DNA of 52,023 bases from Pseudomonadota bacterium (GCA_021792815.1 JAJYTX010000003.1:1-52023); one strand, 5' to 3'. Shown: positions 34,534 to 43,504, counted from the first letter of the stretch. Made by a program: numbers and translations. The notes: generated by a model not told the origin, from the letters alone.

Positions 34534-34567
34534 TTGCGGCGCAAGGGAGGGCTTCGCGCCTGCGCCG

Positions 34568-35272
34568 GTGAGCTTTGCGAGCGGCTATGCCTATGCCCCC
34601 TTCGGGGAGGGGCCCCTTTGCGAAGCGGCGCGCGAGATGTGCGCACGCCTGAAGGAGGCCGATGCGCGCTGGTTGGCTCGCTTCGCCGTGCAGGTGTGGC
34701 GGCAGAAGACGGCCAACGGGCATTTCGCCGCGCTCTTCGGCCGGGACGTGGTGTTGGTGCCCGTGCCGGGAAGCCGCCCGCGAACCTGCGTGCCCTGGGT
34801 GGGGGAGCGGCTGGCCTGGTGCCTGAAGGACATGGGCCTCGCCTGCGCCGTGCGGCCCTGCCTGCGCCGCCGCCATCCCGTCAGCAAATCGGCGTTTGCG
34901 GCGGCGGGGGAGCGCCCTTCGGTGCTCGAGCACTACGCGTCGTTTGCCGTGGAGCGCGAGGAGGCGAGTCTCGGCGGGCTCGCCCAAGGGAGGCGGATGA
35001 GGCCGGCAGAGGGCTCACTCCGCGGTCTCGACGGGCGCCGGCTCCGGGGCACGGGCGCGGCTCCTCGCCTGGTGCTCATCGACGATGTCGTCACGCGCGG
35101 GCGCACCCTGCTTGCCGCCGCGGCGCGGCTTCGCGAGGCGTTTCCGGGCTGTGAGATCCGCGCCTTCGCCCTCATGCGCACCCTCGGCCGCGGGGAGCTG
35201 CCCTGGCGCAATCCCGATCCCTGCGAGGGGGAGGTGAGATGGCTTGAGGGTGATGCGCGCCGGATCCCGTAG
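34568..35272 (+). CDS. ComF-like phosphoribosyltransferase domain protein at the end of the module
   Basis: A protein of about 234 residues. It contains DVVLVPVPGSRPRTCVPW and the PRPP-binding loop LVLIDDVVTRGRTLLAAAARL, which define the type I PRTase fold of the ComF/amidophosphoribosyltransferase group. It lacks the zinc-ribbon N-terminus of ComF. GTG 34568 is the best start because no ATG is in frame near it; GGGAGG at 34545-34550 is a rather distant ribosome binding site. It lies 34 bp after the relaxase on the same strand. ComF acts in natural transformation; a role in handling transferred single-stranded DNA is possible, but the function is not known. Confidence 0.78.
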   Translation: MSFASGYAYAPFGEGPLCEAAREMCARLKEADARWLARFAVQVWRQKTANGHFAALFGRDVVLVPVPGSRPRTCVPWVGERLAWCLKDMGLACAVRPCLRRRHPVSKSAFAAAGERPSVLEHYASFAVEREEASLGGLAQGRRMRPAEGSLRGLDGRRLRGTGAAPRLVLIDDVVTRGRTLLAAAARLREAFPGCEIRAFALMRTLGRGELPWRNPDPCEGEVRWLEGDARRIP

Positions 35273-35297
35273 CGACCCCGGTCATGCGCGCACCACC

Positions 35298-35327
35298 GCG
35301 CCGTCCGCCGCTTCCGGCGGCGGGCGC
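35298..35327. terminator. Hairpin between convergent genes
   Basis: GCGCC-GT-CCGCCG-CTTC-CGGCGG-CG-GGCGC is an 11-bp stem with a 2x2 internal loop and a CTTC tetraloop, located between the phosphoribosyltransferase stop and the convergent PAP2 phosphatase stop. There is no T-tract, so it may be a Rho-aided or bidirectional transcript end. Confidence 0.4.
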
Positions 35328-35347
35328 CTCGAGTCCTGTGCCCGGGC

Positions 35348-36244
35348 TCAGTTGAACTCGGCGGCGCAGGCGAGCATCAGTCCGTCGCGCACGGGCACCA
35401 CCGACACCGCCATCTCCTCATGCCGGCGCTGCGCGCTGCGGTCCATGACGAAGTGCGCGGTGGCCATGCCGAGGGCGGCCCCGGCGACGGTATCCGAAAG
35501 CCAGTGCGCGTTCTGCTTCATGCGCAGGTAGGACGTGAACACACCGATCCCGTAGCCGATCGTCCGGCGGATCCAGCGGTACCTGGGGTTGCCCGATTCG
35601 GCGAACACCGTGCCGATGGCGAAAGCCGCGGTGGCGTGTTCCGAGGGGAAGGAGTCGCCGCCGGCGAACCAGTGGTTCGGGCCCGTCGTCTGGTACGGCC
35701 GCTGCCGCCCGAGGGTGTACTTGATCGCGTAGGCGCTGATGAAGGAGAGTCCGGCGGATTCCAGCATGTTCCACGCCTCGCTCTTGCCGGCGTGGCTGCC
35801 GATCAGCTCCGCGTAGCCCCAGGTTGCCGCAAACTCCGCGAAGCCCGGCAGGGCGTCGGTGAAATCGCTCGAGGTCGTGGGCTTGGGGCCGAGGGGAAGC
35901 TTCGAGCCCTGGTCGAAGTGGGTGCGCACCTGGGTGTCGTAGTGGTGTGCTGCGGCGATGGCCGCCAACGCGCCGCCGAAGTACTCCCACTGCCGCAGAT
36001 GCCAGTGCAGCGGGGCGGTGAAGTAGGCCTTGGTGTCCCCCCACGTGCGCTTGGCGAGGCCTTTCAGGCCCCGTCGCGGCCGCCGGTACTGGATGGGGCC
36101 GGAGCCCGCCGTCTCGTATGCCGATGGGCCGCTCGGCGTCATCGCCGTGGATGCGGCCTGGTGCGCGTCGACGGGCAGGGCGAAGGTGAGGAGAAAGGCG
36201 CCACCGAGCAGCCCTGCGCGCAGAAGGCCGATTTTGATTCTCAT
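35348..36244 (-). CDS. PAP2-family phosphatase
   Basis: A 298-residue exported or membrane protein: MRIKIGLLRAGLLGGAFLLT is a signal or anchor. The three acid-phosphatase motifs are present: KYTLGRQRP, GDSFPSEHATAA (usual PSGH, here PSEH) and SYLRMKQNAHWLSDTVAG. This family dephosphorylates undecaprenyl-PP, phosphatidate or related lipids on the outer face of the membrane. It is monocistronic and ends near the end of the conjugation module, so it marks the chromosome flank. The substrate is unknown. Confidence 0.9.
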   Translation of the reverse strand: MRIKIGLLRAGLLGGAFLLTFALPVDAHQAASTAMTPSGPSAYETAGSGPIQYRRPRRGLKGLAKRTWGDTKAYFTAPLHWHLRQWEYFGGALAAIAAAHHYDTQVRTHFDQGSKLPLGPKPTTSSDFTDALPGFAEFAATWGYAELIGSHAGKSEAWNMLESAGLSFISAYAIKYTLGRQRPYQTTGPNHWFAGGDSFPSEHATAAFAIGTVFAESGNPRYRWIRRTIGYGIGVFTSYLRMKQNAHWLSDTVAGAALGMATAHFVMDRSAQRRHEEMAVSVVPVRDGLMLACAAEFN

Positions 36245-36388
36245 CCGGCGGATTGTAGGGGATTCGGCGTCCCGGAACAGGAGGCGCTGTGAATAATTTT
36301 CCGGGTCTTACGCGCCTTTCCCGTATCGGCAACGAGCTGGCGCAGATCTGTTGGTGCGGTACCCCCTGTGCGGGCGGGGAGCGGATCG

Positions 36389-37654
36389 TCAGGGATGTCC
36401 TATCGCCGCCGCGGCGAGTGCCAGCAACAGCGCGGGCGGCATCACCAGCACGCCGAGCTTGAGGAAGGTCGCAGCGTCGATGCGCACTTTCTCGCGGCGC
36501 AGGGTGACCAGCCACAGGATGGTCGCGAGCGAGCCGGTCACCGAGAGATTGGGGCCCAGGTCCACGCCGATCAGCATGGCCTCGCGCAGCGCTGCGCCGT
36601 GGACGGCGCCCATGGCCCGTGCGATCAGAGCGACAGGCAGGTTGTTCATGACATTGCAGGCCACGGCGATCGCGCCTCCGGCGACGAAAAGCGCCAGATG
36701 ACCGGAGCGCCCCGCGAGCTGCCGCAGCGCCGCCCCCAATTGGGTGAGCAGCCCGGTGCGCCCGAGCCCCGCCACGAGGACAAACAGGCCCGCGACCAGA
36801 GGCAACACGCCCCATGAGACCTCCCTCATCAGGTGCCAGGGCTTGCGCCGGTCGAGGAGCACGGCGGTGCCGACCGTGAGCGCGCCGGCGGCGAATGTCG
36901 GCAGACCGAGCGGCCGGCCGGTCGCCGAGGCCCACAGCAGCACCGCCGCCGTCACGGCGATGCCGCAGGCGGCGAGCCTCGCGCCGCGCGTCAGCTTCGG
37001 CACCCGCACCTCCGTGGTGAACGCGACGTTGAGCGCGGTGCGCTGCGCGGCCCGCAGCGCGAAGTAAGTCGCAATGATCGCGGCGAGCGAGGGCAGGGCG
37101 AAGCGCCGCAGCCACTGCCCGAGCGCGGGAAGGTGACTCGCGTAGACCACCAGATTGGCGGGATTGGCGATGGGCAGCAGAAAGCTCGCCGCGTTGGCAA
37201 TGAAGGCGCAGGCCAGAAGGTACGGCAGCGGCTCGGTGCGCGCGTGGCGCGTGGCCGCATACACGGCGGGAGTCAGAACGACGGCGGTCGCGTCGTTGGA
37301 GAGGAACGCGGTCACGACGATCCCAACGGCGTAGATGAGTGCAAACAGCCGCCGCGGCGAGCCCCGCGCCGCGCGCACCGCATGGGCCGCCACCCAGTCA
37401 AACAGCCCTTCCGCCCGCGCGAGCTCCGACAGCAGCATCATGCCGGCGAGGAACAGGTACACGTCGGTGCCCTGGCGTATGGCGAGCCACGCCTGATGCC
37501 ACGAGAGGAGTGACCCGAGGACCAGGAGAGCGGCGCCCGAGACCGCCCAGATGACTTCCGGGAGGCCCCAGGGACGGAAGAGGATGCCGAGGATCGCCGC
37601 GGTGGCGATCAGCCAGATGACGTCGTTCGCGAGGCCGGTGTGTAGGAAGGGCAA
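36389..37654 (-). CDS. ArsB/SLC13-like ion permease
   Basis: A 421-residue polytopic membrane protein with about eleven hydrophobic segments. VTAFLSNDATAVVLTP and SFLLPIANPANLVV are the two conserved half-repeat signatures of the ArsB/NhaD (ion transporter) superfamily; the second repeat has NVMNNLPVAL and GVDLGPNLSVTGSLATILWL. This layout is close to ArsB, which exports arsenite. No arsR, arsC or arsA gene is adjacent, so the substrate is not certain. It is divergent from the BlaI-type regulator gene (37807), with a 152-bp gap containing a GC hairpin (37723-37745). Confidence 0.85.
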   Translation of the reverse strand: MPFLHTGLANDVIWLIATAAILGILFRPWGLPEVIWAVSGAALLVLGSLLSWHQAWLAIRQGTDVYLFLAGMMLLSELARAEGLFDWVAAHAVRAARGSPRRLFALIYAVGIVVTAFLSNDATAVVLTPAVYAATRHARTEPLPYLLACAFIANAASFLLPIANPANLVVYASHLPALGQWLRRFALPSLAAIIATYFALRAAQRTALNVAFTTEVRVPKLTRGARLAACGIAVTAAVLLWASATGRPLGLPTFAAGALTVGTAVLLDRRKPWHLMREVSWGVLPLVAGLFVLVAGLGRTGLLTQLGAALRQLAGRSGHLALFVAGGAIAVACNVMNNLPVALIARAMGAVHGAALREAMLIGVDLGPNLSVTGSLATILWLVTLRREKVRIDAATFLKLGVLVMPPALLLALAAAAIGHP

Positions 37655-37806
37655 GCACAGTCCCTGATGAGCGGTGGGTCATTGAACGTGCGGGACTGGG
37701 CGCCGTCAAGACCGCATGCCGGCCCGCGCCCCTGCGGGGCGGGCGTTCGACGCTTGCGCGGCTCACCCTTGCGCAGTTTCGACCCCCGTCGCAGACTTGT
37801 CCCACC

Positions 37807-38202
37807 ATGACACGCTATCGCCTGCCGGCCGATGACCTCGAGTACGCCGTGCTCGCCAAGCTGTGGCAGCTTGGCACCGCCTCGGTGCGCGAGCTTCACG
37901 AGCAGCTCGGCGCTCCGCAGGGCCTGGTGTATACGACCACCGCCAAGGTGGTCGATCGGCTGCGTGAGAAGGGCCTTGTTCAACGGCAGCGCAAAGGCGC
38001 GCTGTTCCAATACCGGCCCCGCGTGGCGCGCGAGGAGGTCGAGCGGGCCCGGGCGCGCAACGCGCTCACACGCCTGCTCGGCTCAACGCCCCGTGCGGCC
38101 GTGGCGGCCCTGGTGGAGGCGGCCGATGACATCGATCCTGCGCTGCTCACCGAGCTCGAGCAGGCGGTGGCCGCGCGCAGGAGGGCGAGGCATGGGGCGT
38201 GA
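37807..38202 (+). CDS. BlaI/MecI/CopY-family repressor
   Basis: A 131-residue winged-helix protein: LEYAVLAKLWQLGTASVREL, QGLVYTTTAKVVDRLREKGL and QRQRKGALFQYRPRVAREEVE are the typical three parts of the BlaI/MecI DNA-binding domain, followed by a dimerisation helix. Such repressors are inactivated by a M56 peptidase encoded next to them; here that gene overlaps the 3' end. No beta-lactamase or copper ATPase is near, and a TACA-TGTA operator was not seen upstream, so the target is unknown. Confidence 0.92.
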   Translation: MTRYRLPADDLEYAVLAKLWQLGTASVRELHEQLGAPQGLVYTTTAKVVDRLREKGLVQRQRKGALFQYRPRVAREEVERARARNALTRLLGSTPRAAVAALVEAADDIDPALLTELEQAVAARRRARHGA

Positions 38203-39085
38203 GATACTGCTCACCCTGATGATCACGATGTCCGGCGGGCTGATTCTGCAGGCGCTCGCAGGGTGGCCCGCGGATTTGCCGGACGGAGCGGGTCCGGCGG
38301 CGCTCGAGCATCAGGCTTGGCGCGCGCTCTGGCGGCCGCTCGCGCCGATTTCGGTGTGCGCCGCGTGGCTGCTCGGCTGGTGGCTCACCCAGCCCGATCC
38401 GGTGCAGGACCCCCTCAATCCCCTCGTCGTCCTCGCACTGTGGCTGCCGTTCGGCCTGCTGCTCGCACGGGCCGCCGTTCGCGGTGCCTGGGCGCTGGTG
38501 CGCGAGCCGCCGGAGTGCGGCGTGTCGACTTTCGGGTTCCTGCGGCCGCAGGTGGTGTTTTCCCCCTTCCTCGCCCGCCGGCTCGATGAGACGGTGATCC
38601 GCGCGGCGCTGGCGCATGAGCGGGCGCACGCGCACCACCGTGATCCCCTTCGCATCTGGCTCGCTCAACTCATCACCGATCTGCAGTGGCCCTGGCCGCA
38701 GGCGCAGCGGCGCCTCAGCGCCTGGCTCGCCGCGCTCGAGCTCGCCCGGGACGAGGAGGCGCGCCTCGAAGGCGTCGAGGGAGCCGATCTCGCCGCGGCC
38801 GTGCTGGCCTCGGTCCGATACCTGGGCGAGCTCGCGCCGCGCCAGCGAGCCGCTTTCGCCGGTACGCAGCTCGCGCACGCGAGGCTGCTCGGGGAGGGGC
38901 AGACCTTGCGGCACCGGGTATCGAGGCTGCTCGCGCCGCTCTCGCCGGCGTCCGGTGCCGCCTGCGCGAGGCGCCTCGGGCTGCGACGATGGGTCATGCC
39001 GATGATCCCGCTGCTGTTGGCCGCGGTGCTGCTGGGCATCGTGTACGGCCAGGTGATCATGCGGCCCCTGCTCGCACTCACCTGA
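38192..39085 (+). CDS. M56-family metallopeptidase (BlaR1-like, no sensor domain)
   Basis: A 297-residue membrane protein with hydrophobic segments at both ends (LTLMITMSGGLILQALAG; PMIPLLLAAVLLGIVYGQVI) and in the middle (LNPLVVLALWLPFGLLLARAA). The zinc motif is LAHERAHAHH (HExxH), with a downstream LELARDEEA glutamate. It is about half the length of BlaR1 and lacks the penicillin-binding sensor domain. It probably cleaves the BlaI-type repressor encoded just upstream, whose gene it overlaps by 11 bp. What activates it is unknown. Confidence 0.88.
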   Translation: MGREILLTLMITMSGGLILQALAGWPADLPDGAGPAALEHQAWRALWRPLAPISVCAAWLLGWWLTQPDPVQDPLNPLVVLALWLPFGLLLARAAVRGAWALVREPPECGVSTFGFLRPQVVFSPFLARRLDETVIRAALAHERAHAHHRDPLRIWLAQLITDLQWPWPQAQRRLSAWLAALELARDEEARLEGVEGADLAAAVLASVRYLGELAPRQRAAFAGTQLAHARLLGEGQTLRHRVSRLLAPLSPASGAACARRLGLRRWVMPMIPLLLAAVLLGIVYGQVIMRPLLALT

Positions 39086-39115
39086 TCTTCGGCCGCAGCG
39101 GCGGGCCCGGTCCGC

Positions 39116-40384
39116 TCACGCCCGGGTGTTGTCCGGTACCGACTTCGCCTGCGGCAGATCCATGCTGTCGATATGGCCGAAGAATCTCTGGTACAGCACC
39201 AGGTACAGCCCCTGCAGCGCCGCGGCGATCAGGAAGGGCGTGAGGAGCTGACCGTGTTGGATCAGCCAGCCGCCGAGCACGGGTCCCGCCGCGCGCGGAA
39301 TCTGCATCGAGAGGTTCTGCACCGTCGCGGAGAAGCCCCGGCGCTCCGGACGCGTCAGCGCCGCGGCGACGGCCTGGCGGGCACCCGCGGTTCCGCGGTT
39401 GAAGATGCTGCGCGTCGCGTTGAGCGTGGCGGCGAGCGCAAAGGTGGGGGCGAACGGGATGGCGAGCAGCAGTGCGAGGCCCGCCACGCGCATCCCGGTC
39501 ACCGCGCGCACCGTGCCGAAGCGGCGGCTGAGCCAGCCCGCGAGCACCGCGCCGAGCGCGGCCAGCATGAAGCTCAGCGCAAGCGCAGGGCCGATGATGG
39601 CCGGACCCACGCCATAGCGGCGCAGGAACCAGTAGGCGATCAGTGGAGCGATGATGCCGACGGCCGTGCCGTTGATGGCGTTGGTGAGCGCGAGCTTGCG
39701 GATCCTGCGGTTCTCCTGCTGTTTGATCTGCGTTTCACGCTGGGGCGGATGGGCTTGCACCGCCGGTGAGGCCTCGGCGGGCGCCGTCCGGGTCCAGATC
39801 ACCAGAGCGAGCGAGACGAGCGAGCCGGCGAGCGGCAGGGTGAACAGCACCCGGTAGGTCAGCAGGTGCTCGAACCCATACCCTGCGAGCGCCGGCACCG
39901 CCACCAGTGCGGCCCCGAGGCCCATGCCGAGAAAGCCCAGGGTGGCATTGATCGAGAGGGCACGGCGGCGCGCCTCGCCGGCCACCTCGCGTGCGAGCCA
40001 GGCCTGCTCGACCGGCGAGAAGGGGCCGGCCGCGCCGTTCGCGCCGCGCCCGAAGCTGGCGAGCGTTGCCGCGGCGATCAGCACGGCCTCATCGGGGGAG
40101 ACGATGGCGGCGAGCGCCGCGCAGGCGGAGGCGATCTCATAGCCGATCAGCAGGCCGCGGCGGCTCACCCGGTCGCTCAAGGGGCCGACGATGAGGGTGA
40201 GCAGGGCACCGAACAGGAGCCCCGCCATGAGCACCACGCCGATCGCCGAGCCGCTGAAGCCGAGAGCATGCAGATACAGGCTGAAGCTCGCCACGGTCGC
40301 ACCCTGGCCGACACTGCGTGCGGCGCGGGCGGTGAGCAGGCAGCGGACATTGTGGGGAAGGGGTGAGGGCACCTGCGAAGCCAT
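39116..40384 (-). CDS. MFS transporter
   Basis: A 422-residue protein with about twelve hydrophobic segments in two halves. The loop between segments 2 and 3 has GPLSDRVSRRGLLIG, the MFS motif A, and the second half repeats it as AGWLSRRFGTVRAVTG. A longer polar loop (about residues 205-230, AHPPQRETQIKQQENRR) joins the halves. It resembles drug or metabolite exporters; the substrate cannot be read. It is convergent with the M56 peptidase gene and shares no obvious operon. Confidence 0.87.
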   Translation of the reverse strand: MASQVPSPLPHNVRCLLTARAARSVGQGATVASFSLYLHALGFSGSAIGVVLMAGLLFGALLTLIVGPLSDRVSRRGLLIGYEIASACAALAAIVSPDEAVLIAAATLASFGRGANGAAGPFSPVEQAWLAREVAGEARRRALSINATLGFLGMGLGAALVAVPALAGYGFEHLLTYRVLFTLPLAGSLVSLALVIWTRTAPAEASPAVQAHPPQRETQIKQQENRRIRKLALTNAINGTAVGIIAPLIAYWFLRRYGVGPAIIGPALALSFMLAALGAVLAGWLSRRFGTVRAVTGMRVAGLALLLAIPFAPTFALAATLNATRSIFNRGTAGARQAVAAALTRPERRGFSATVQNLSMQIPRAAGPVLGGWLIQHGQLLTPFLIAAALQGLYLVLYQRFFGHIDSMDLPQAKSVPDNTRA

Positions 40385-40491
40385 CCTGGGGTCGCGAGCG
40401 GGGAAGACGGCAAGTATCGCGGGTGCGCCGCTCCGCGCGCAACCGGCACGGGCCGCCCTTTACAGCCGGGCTGAATGCCGCGGCGGCCCCT

Positions 40492-41718
40492 TCAGAGGGT
40501 GAGCTGCGCGCGCTGGGTGTGCAGCTGCTTGAGCCACGGCTCGAACTGATCGCCCGGCATGGCTTTGGCGAGCAGCCATCCCTGGGCCATCGTGCAGCCG
40601 TACTGGCGCACCAGGTGCCAGTCTTCGAGCGACTCGACACCCTCGGCGACGGTCTCCAGGCCGAGCTCGCTTGCCATGTCGAGCGCCGAGCGCAGGATGA
40701 CTTGGAGGTTTTCCCGCTCGGAGGCTCCGTGCACGAAGGTACGGTCGATCTTGAGCTCCGTGAACGGAATCCGGGTGAGCTGCTGCATCGAGGAGAAGCC
40801 GGTTCCGTAGTCATCGAGCGAGAGCCTGAAGCCGCGCAGCCTCAGACGCGTCAGCACGCCGAGCGCGATCGCCAGCTCGCGCAGCAGCGAGCTTTCGGTG
40901 ACCTCGAGCACCACTTGCTCGGCGCGCAGCTGATGCCGGCGTTGCAGATCGGAGATTTCCTGCACGAGATCGGCCCGGTCGAGCAGCAGCGGGGAGAGAT
41001 TGATGGCAATCGACAGGTCGAGGCCGTGGCGGCTCCACAGCGCCGCCTGAGTCATCGCCAGATCCATCACGCGCAGCGTCAGCGCGTGAATGAAACCGTG
41101 TTGCTCTGCGACGGGGATGAAGGCATCGGGCGAGACCCACCCGAGCCTCGGGTGCTGCCAGCGGGCCAGGGCCTCGAGGCCCCGAACTCGGCACGTGCCG
41201 ATCTCGACCTGAGGGTGGTAGAAGACGCTGATCTCGCCGCGCTCGAGCGCCAGGCGCAGCTCCTGCGGATCGACCGGCTCGCTCTTCGCCTGCGGTCTTG
41301 GCGCTTGCGCCGCTTCCGCCTGGCGCTGCAGCAGCGCACCGAGCCTGGCGCTTGTCAGCGGCTTGGGCAGGCTTCCGAGGATGCGCAGCCCGAGCGCAGT
41401 GCCCATGTCCTCCACCGAATGCCGCAGGGCGCTCTCACGGGAGGAGGCGACGATGATCGGCGAGTGTATGCGGCGGGCGGAGAGGGCATCGAGCAGCTCC
41501 GGGCCATCCATCTTGGGCATTTCCAGATCGATGATGAGCAGGCCCGGGGGCTCCGAGAGGGTATCGAGCAGGGCGAGAGCCGCCATGCCGTCCTCGGCCT
41601 CATAGATCCGGCCGATCCGCAATTCCCGGCACAGCGCCGCGCCAATGCTGCGCTGGACGCTGCTGTCGTCCACAATCAGCACTGAATCAATGGCTTGCAG
41701 CTCGGCGCTCGAGGACAT
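40492..41718 (-). CDS. Response regulator with EAL phosphodiesterase domain
   Basis: A protein of about 408 residues. The N-terminal receiver domain has SVLIVDDSSVQRSI and the phosphoacceptor in LLIIDLEMPKMDG. The C-terminal EAL domain has VRGLEALARWQHP, IAINLSPLLL, VLEVTESSLL, LSLDDYGTGFSS, ELKIDRTFV and ETVAEGVESLED; all glutamate and aspartate residues expected for c-di-GMP hydrolysis are present, so it is probably active. ATG 41718 (MSSSAELQ) is preferred over 41784. No partner kinase is adjacent. Lowering c-di-GMP would favour motility over exopolysaccharide. Confidence 0.93.
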   Translation of the reverse strand: MSSSAELQAIDSVLIVDDSSVQRSIGAALCRELRIGRIYEAEDGMAALALLDTLSEPPGLLIIDLEMPKMDGPELLDALSARRIHSPIIVASSRESALRHSVEDMGTALGLRILGSLPKPLTSARLGALLQRQAEAAQAPRPQAKSEPVDPQELRLALERGEISVFYHPQVEIGTCRVRGLEALARWQHPRLGWVSPDAFIPVAEQHGFIHALTLRVMDLAMTQAALWSRHGLDLSIAINLSPLLLDRADLVQEISDLQRRHQLRAEQVVLEVTESSLLRELAIALGVLTRLRLRGFRLSLDDYGTGFSSMQQLTRIPFTELKIDRTFVHGASERENLQVILRSALDMASELGLETVAEGVESLEDWHLVRQYGCTMAQGWLLAKAMPGDQFEPWLKQLHTQRAQLTL

Positions 41719-41934
41719 GGTCGCTTTAGAATCGCTAGGAACCCTTAGCCACCCGTCCGGCAGGGAGCGGCCTTTGTCGTACAAGGGTGTATCGACGGCA
41801 GCCGAGAGGGACTTGAGCCGGGAGAGGCCGGGATAAGCGTGATGTCCGTCTCATTCACCGACAGCATACGACGATACCTCCCTGATCGTTGCGTCCGGAC
41901 CCCTTCGCCGATAGACTGCCGTCCCTCGCGGGTT

Positions 41935-42009
41935 GGGCGGTTAGCTCAGCGGTAGAGCACTGCTTTCACACGGCAGGGGCCACTGGTTCGATCCCAGTAC
42001 CGCCCACCA
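41935..42009 (+). tRNA. tRNA-Val (anticodon CAC)
   Basis: The 75-base cloverleaf has acceptor GGGCGGT pairing with ACCGCCC, D-arm GCTC/GAGC, anticodon arm CTGCT-TTCACAC-GGCAG (one T-G pair, anticodon CAC), T-arm ACTGG-TTCGATC-CCAGT, and an encoded CCA end. It reads GUG valine codons. The following 2.2 kb contains decayed genes; no copy of the tRNA 3' end was found there, so an integrated island is not proven. Confidence 0.95.
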
Positions 42010-42337
42010 ATAAAATCAATAACTTGAGATCCTGCTCCCAACATATCGGGCGCGTATGGCAGGTGCTTTTGATTTTCCGGGGCTGAATACAGATAAACAG
42101 GGACAGACGAGCCTCGCCTGATCGCTCTGCATACGACGAGGCCGGGGAACGGCCGTCGCTGAAGCTCCGTGACCATGGCGCGCGACCAGTTCCGCGATGC
42201 GCTGGATCTTCTTCGTCAAGTCCTCCGTACCTCGGGCCGCCCTGCGGAAGACCTCCTGCGTTGATCCATACTGCGGTTCGCCGCCGCGTTCCCCGCTGAG
42301 TGGAGGCGAGTGGGGCGGAGGGCGATGCGCCCGCAAT
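42010..42337. other. Gene-poor stretch after tRNA-Val
   Basis: No convincing gene is visible in these 328 bases; the frames that are open look like random coding. Base composition is less GC-rich just after the tRNA (ATAAAATCAATAACTTGAGA), unlike the surrounding chromosome. It may be the scar of a lost insertion. Confidence 0.4.
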
Positions 42338-43504
42338 TCAGCAGATTCGCCACCATGGCACTGCCAGAACGCGCTTGGTCAGCGGAAATGTCTCCGAGCC
42401 CGCATAAAGCAGTAGGGCACCGTCCGTGATATCGGTGTATTCGTCCAGGAACGATTCGAGTCCACGCGCGTCCGCTGGACGCACTCGCGTCGCCGTCTTC
42501 ACCTCGATGGGGATCGCGCGGGACGGCGTCTCGATGACCAGGTCGACCTCTTCGCCCGCGGCCGTTCTCCAGTAGAGCACCTCCGGCCGGCGAGCCTGAG
42601 TGTCACGCCAGGCGAGCAAGTCCGTGACCACTAGGTTCTCGAGATGCGCGCCGCGCAGTTCCGACTCTCCCGCTAAATGGAGCGCGAGAGCCGTATCGCA
42701 CCAATAGAGCTTCGGGGCCTTGATGAGCCGTTTGGTGCGATTGACCGCATAGGCAGGCAGGCGTATGGCCTGAAAGCTTGTCTCCATGAGGCTCAGGAAT
42801 CTATGAACTTGCGGTTGACTGATGCCCACATCGCGCCCGAGCTCGGTCTGGTTGAGCAGCCCGCCGATACGCAGGCAGGCAGCACGCATCAGTCGGCGAA
42901 AGTCTACGAGGTTCTCAACCGCGCGTAGCGCTTGCAAATCGCGTTCGAGGTAAGTCTGAACGTATCCGGAAAACCAACTGGCACGCGCGTCATCATCGGA
43001 CATGTTATGAGCAGGCACTGGAAAGCCACCCAGCTGGACGGCGGCCCGCCAGTCCTCTTGTGGTCCGGCATGCTCATCGATCACCTCGCGCCAGTCGGCC
43101 GATCGGGTGGCAATGAGCTCGCTCCGGAGGCCGGCGCGACCCAGTCCAAGCCTTTCGCGCCGGGTGAACGGCCAAAGGGTCACGTATAGGGCACGGCCCG
43201 CCAGCGTCTCGCCGATCTGCTCCATCATTAAAAGGTTCGCGGAGCCCGTGAGAACGAAACGACCGGGCTTGCGTTTCGGGTCGCGGTCCACGGCCCGCTT
43301 CACCGCGATCATCAGATCCCGGACTCTTTGCACTTCATCGATCACGAGCGAGGGGGCGCGATTGACTACGGCCTCGGGGTCTGCAGCCGCCTGGGCACGC
43401 AGATCAAAGTCATCGAGCGTCAGGTAGGGCCGCTCGGCAAGCTGCGGCAGCGAACGCACGAGCGTTGCCTTGCCGGTTTGACGCGCCCCAAGCACCACGA
43501 CCAC
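42338..43504 (-). CDS. AAA ATPase with DUF4143 domain, altered Walker A and doubtful start
   Basis: This protein of about 388 residues matches the AAA_14/DUF4143 family of mobile or defence-associated ATPases. VVVLGARQTGKATLVRS is the P-loop, but the usual Ser/Thr after Lys is Ala (GKAT), which would impair Mg-ATP binding. The Walker B is SLVIDEVQRV, the sensor FVLTGSANLLMM, and the C-terminal nuclease-like domain has EVDLVIETPSRAIPIEVKTA. GTG 43504 is within the family's normal N-terminal helix; the expected earlier residues (ILPRAAASAIQHALRVSP) are in frame upstream but have no start codon before a stop, while an ATG occurs in another frame. I infer a damaged 5' end. It may be decaying. Confidence 0.75.
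   Translation of the reverse strand: MVVVLGARQTGKATLVRSLPQLAERPYLTLDDFDLRAQAAADPEAVVNRAPSLVIDEVQRVRDLMIAVKRAVDRDPKRKPGRFVLTGSANLLMMEQIGETLAGRALYVTLWPFTRRERLGLGRAGLRSELIATRSADWREVIDEHAGPQEDWRAAVQLGGFPVPAHNMSDDDARASWFSGYVQTYLERDLQALRAVENLVDFRRLMRAACLRIGGLLNQTELGRDVGISQPQVHRFLSLMETSFQAIRLPAYAVNRTKRLIKAPKLYWCDTALALHLAGESELRGAHLENLVVTDLLAWRDTQARRPEVLYWRTAAGEEVDLVIETPSRAIPIEVKTATRVRPADARGLESFLDEYTDITDGALLLYAGSETFPLTKRVLAVPWWRIC

Noticed and set aside
42016..42336. Reading frame on the minus strand after tRNA-Val
   Set aside because: It has no recognisable domain, its middle is basic and Pro-rich, and a neighbouring frame merely translates the tRNA itself.
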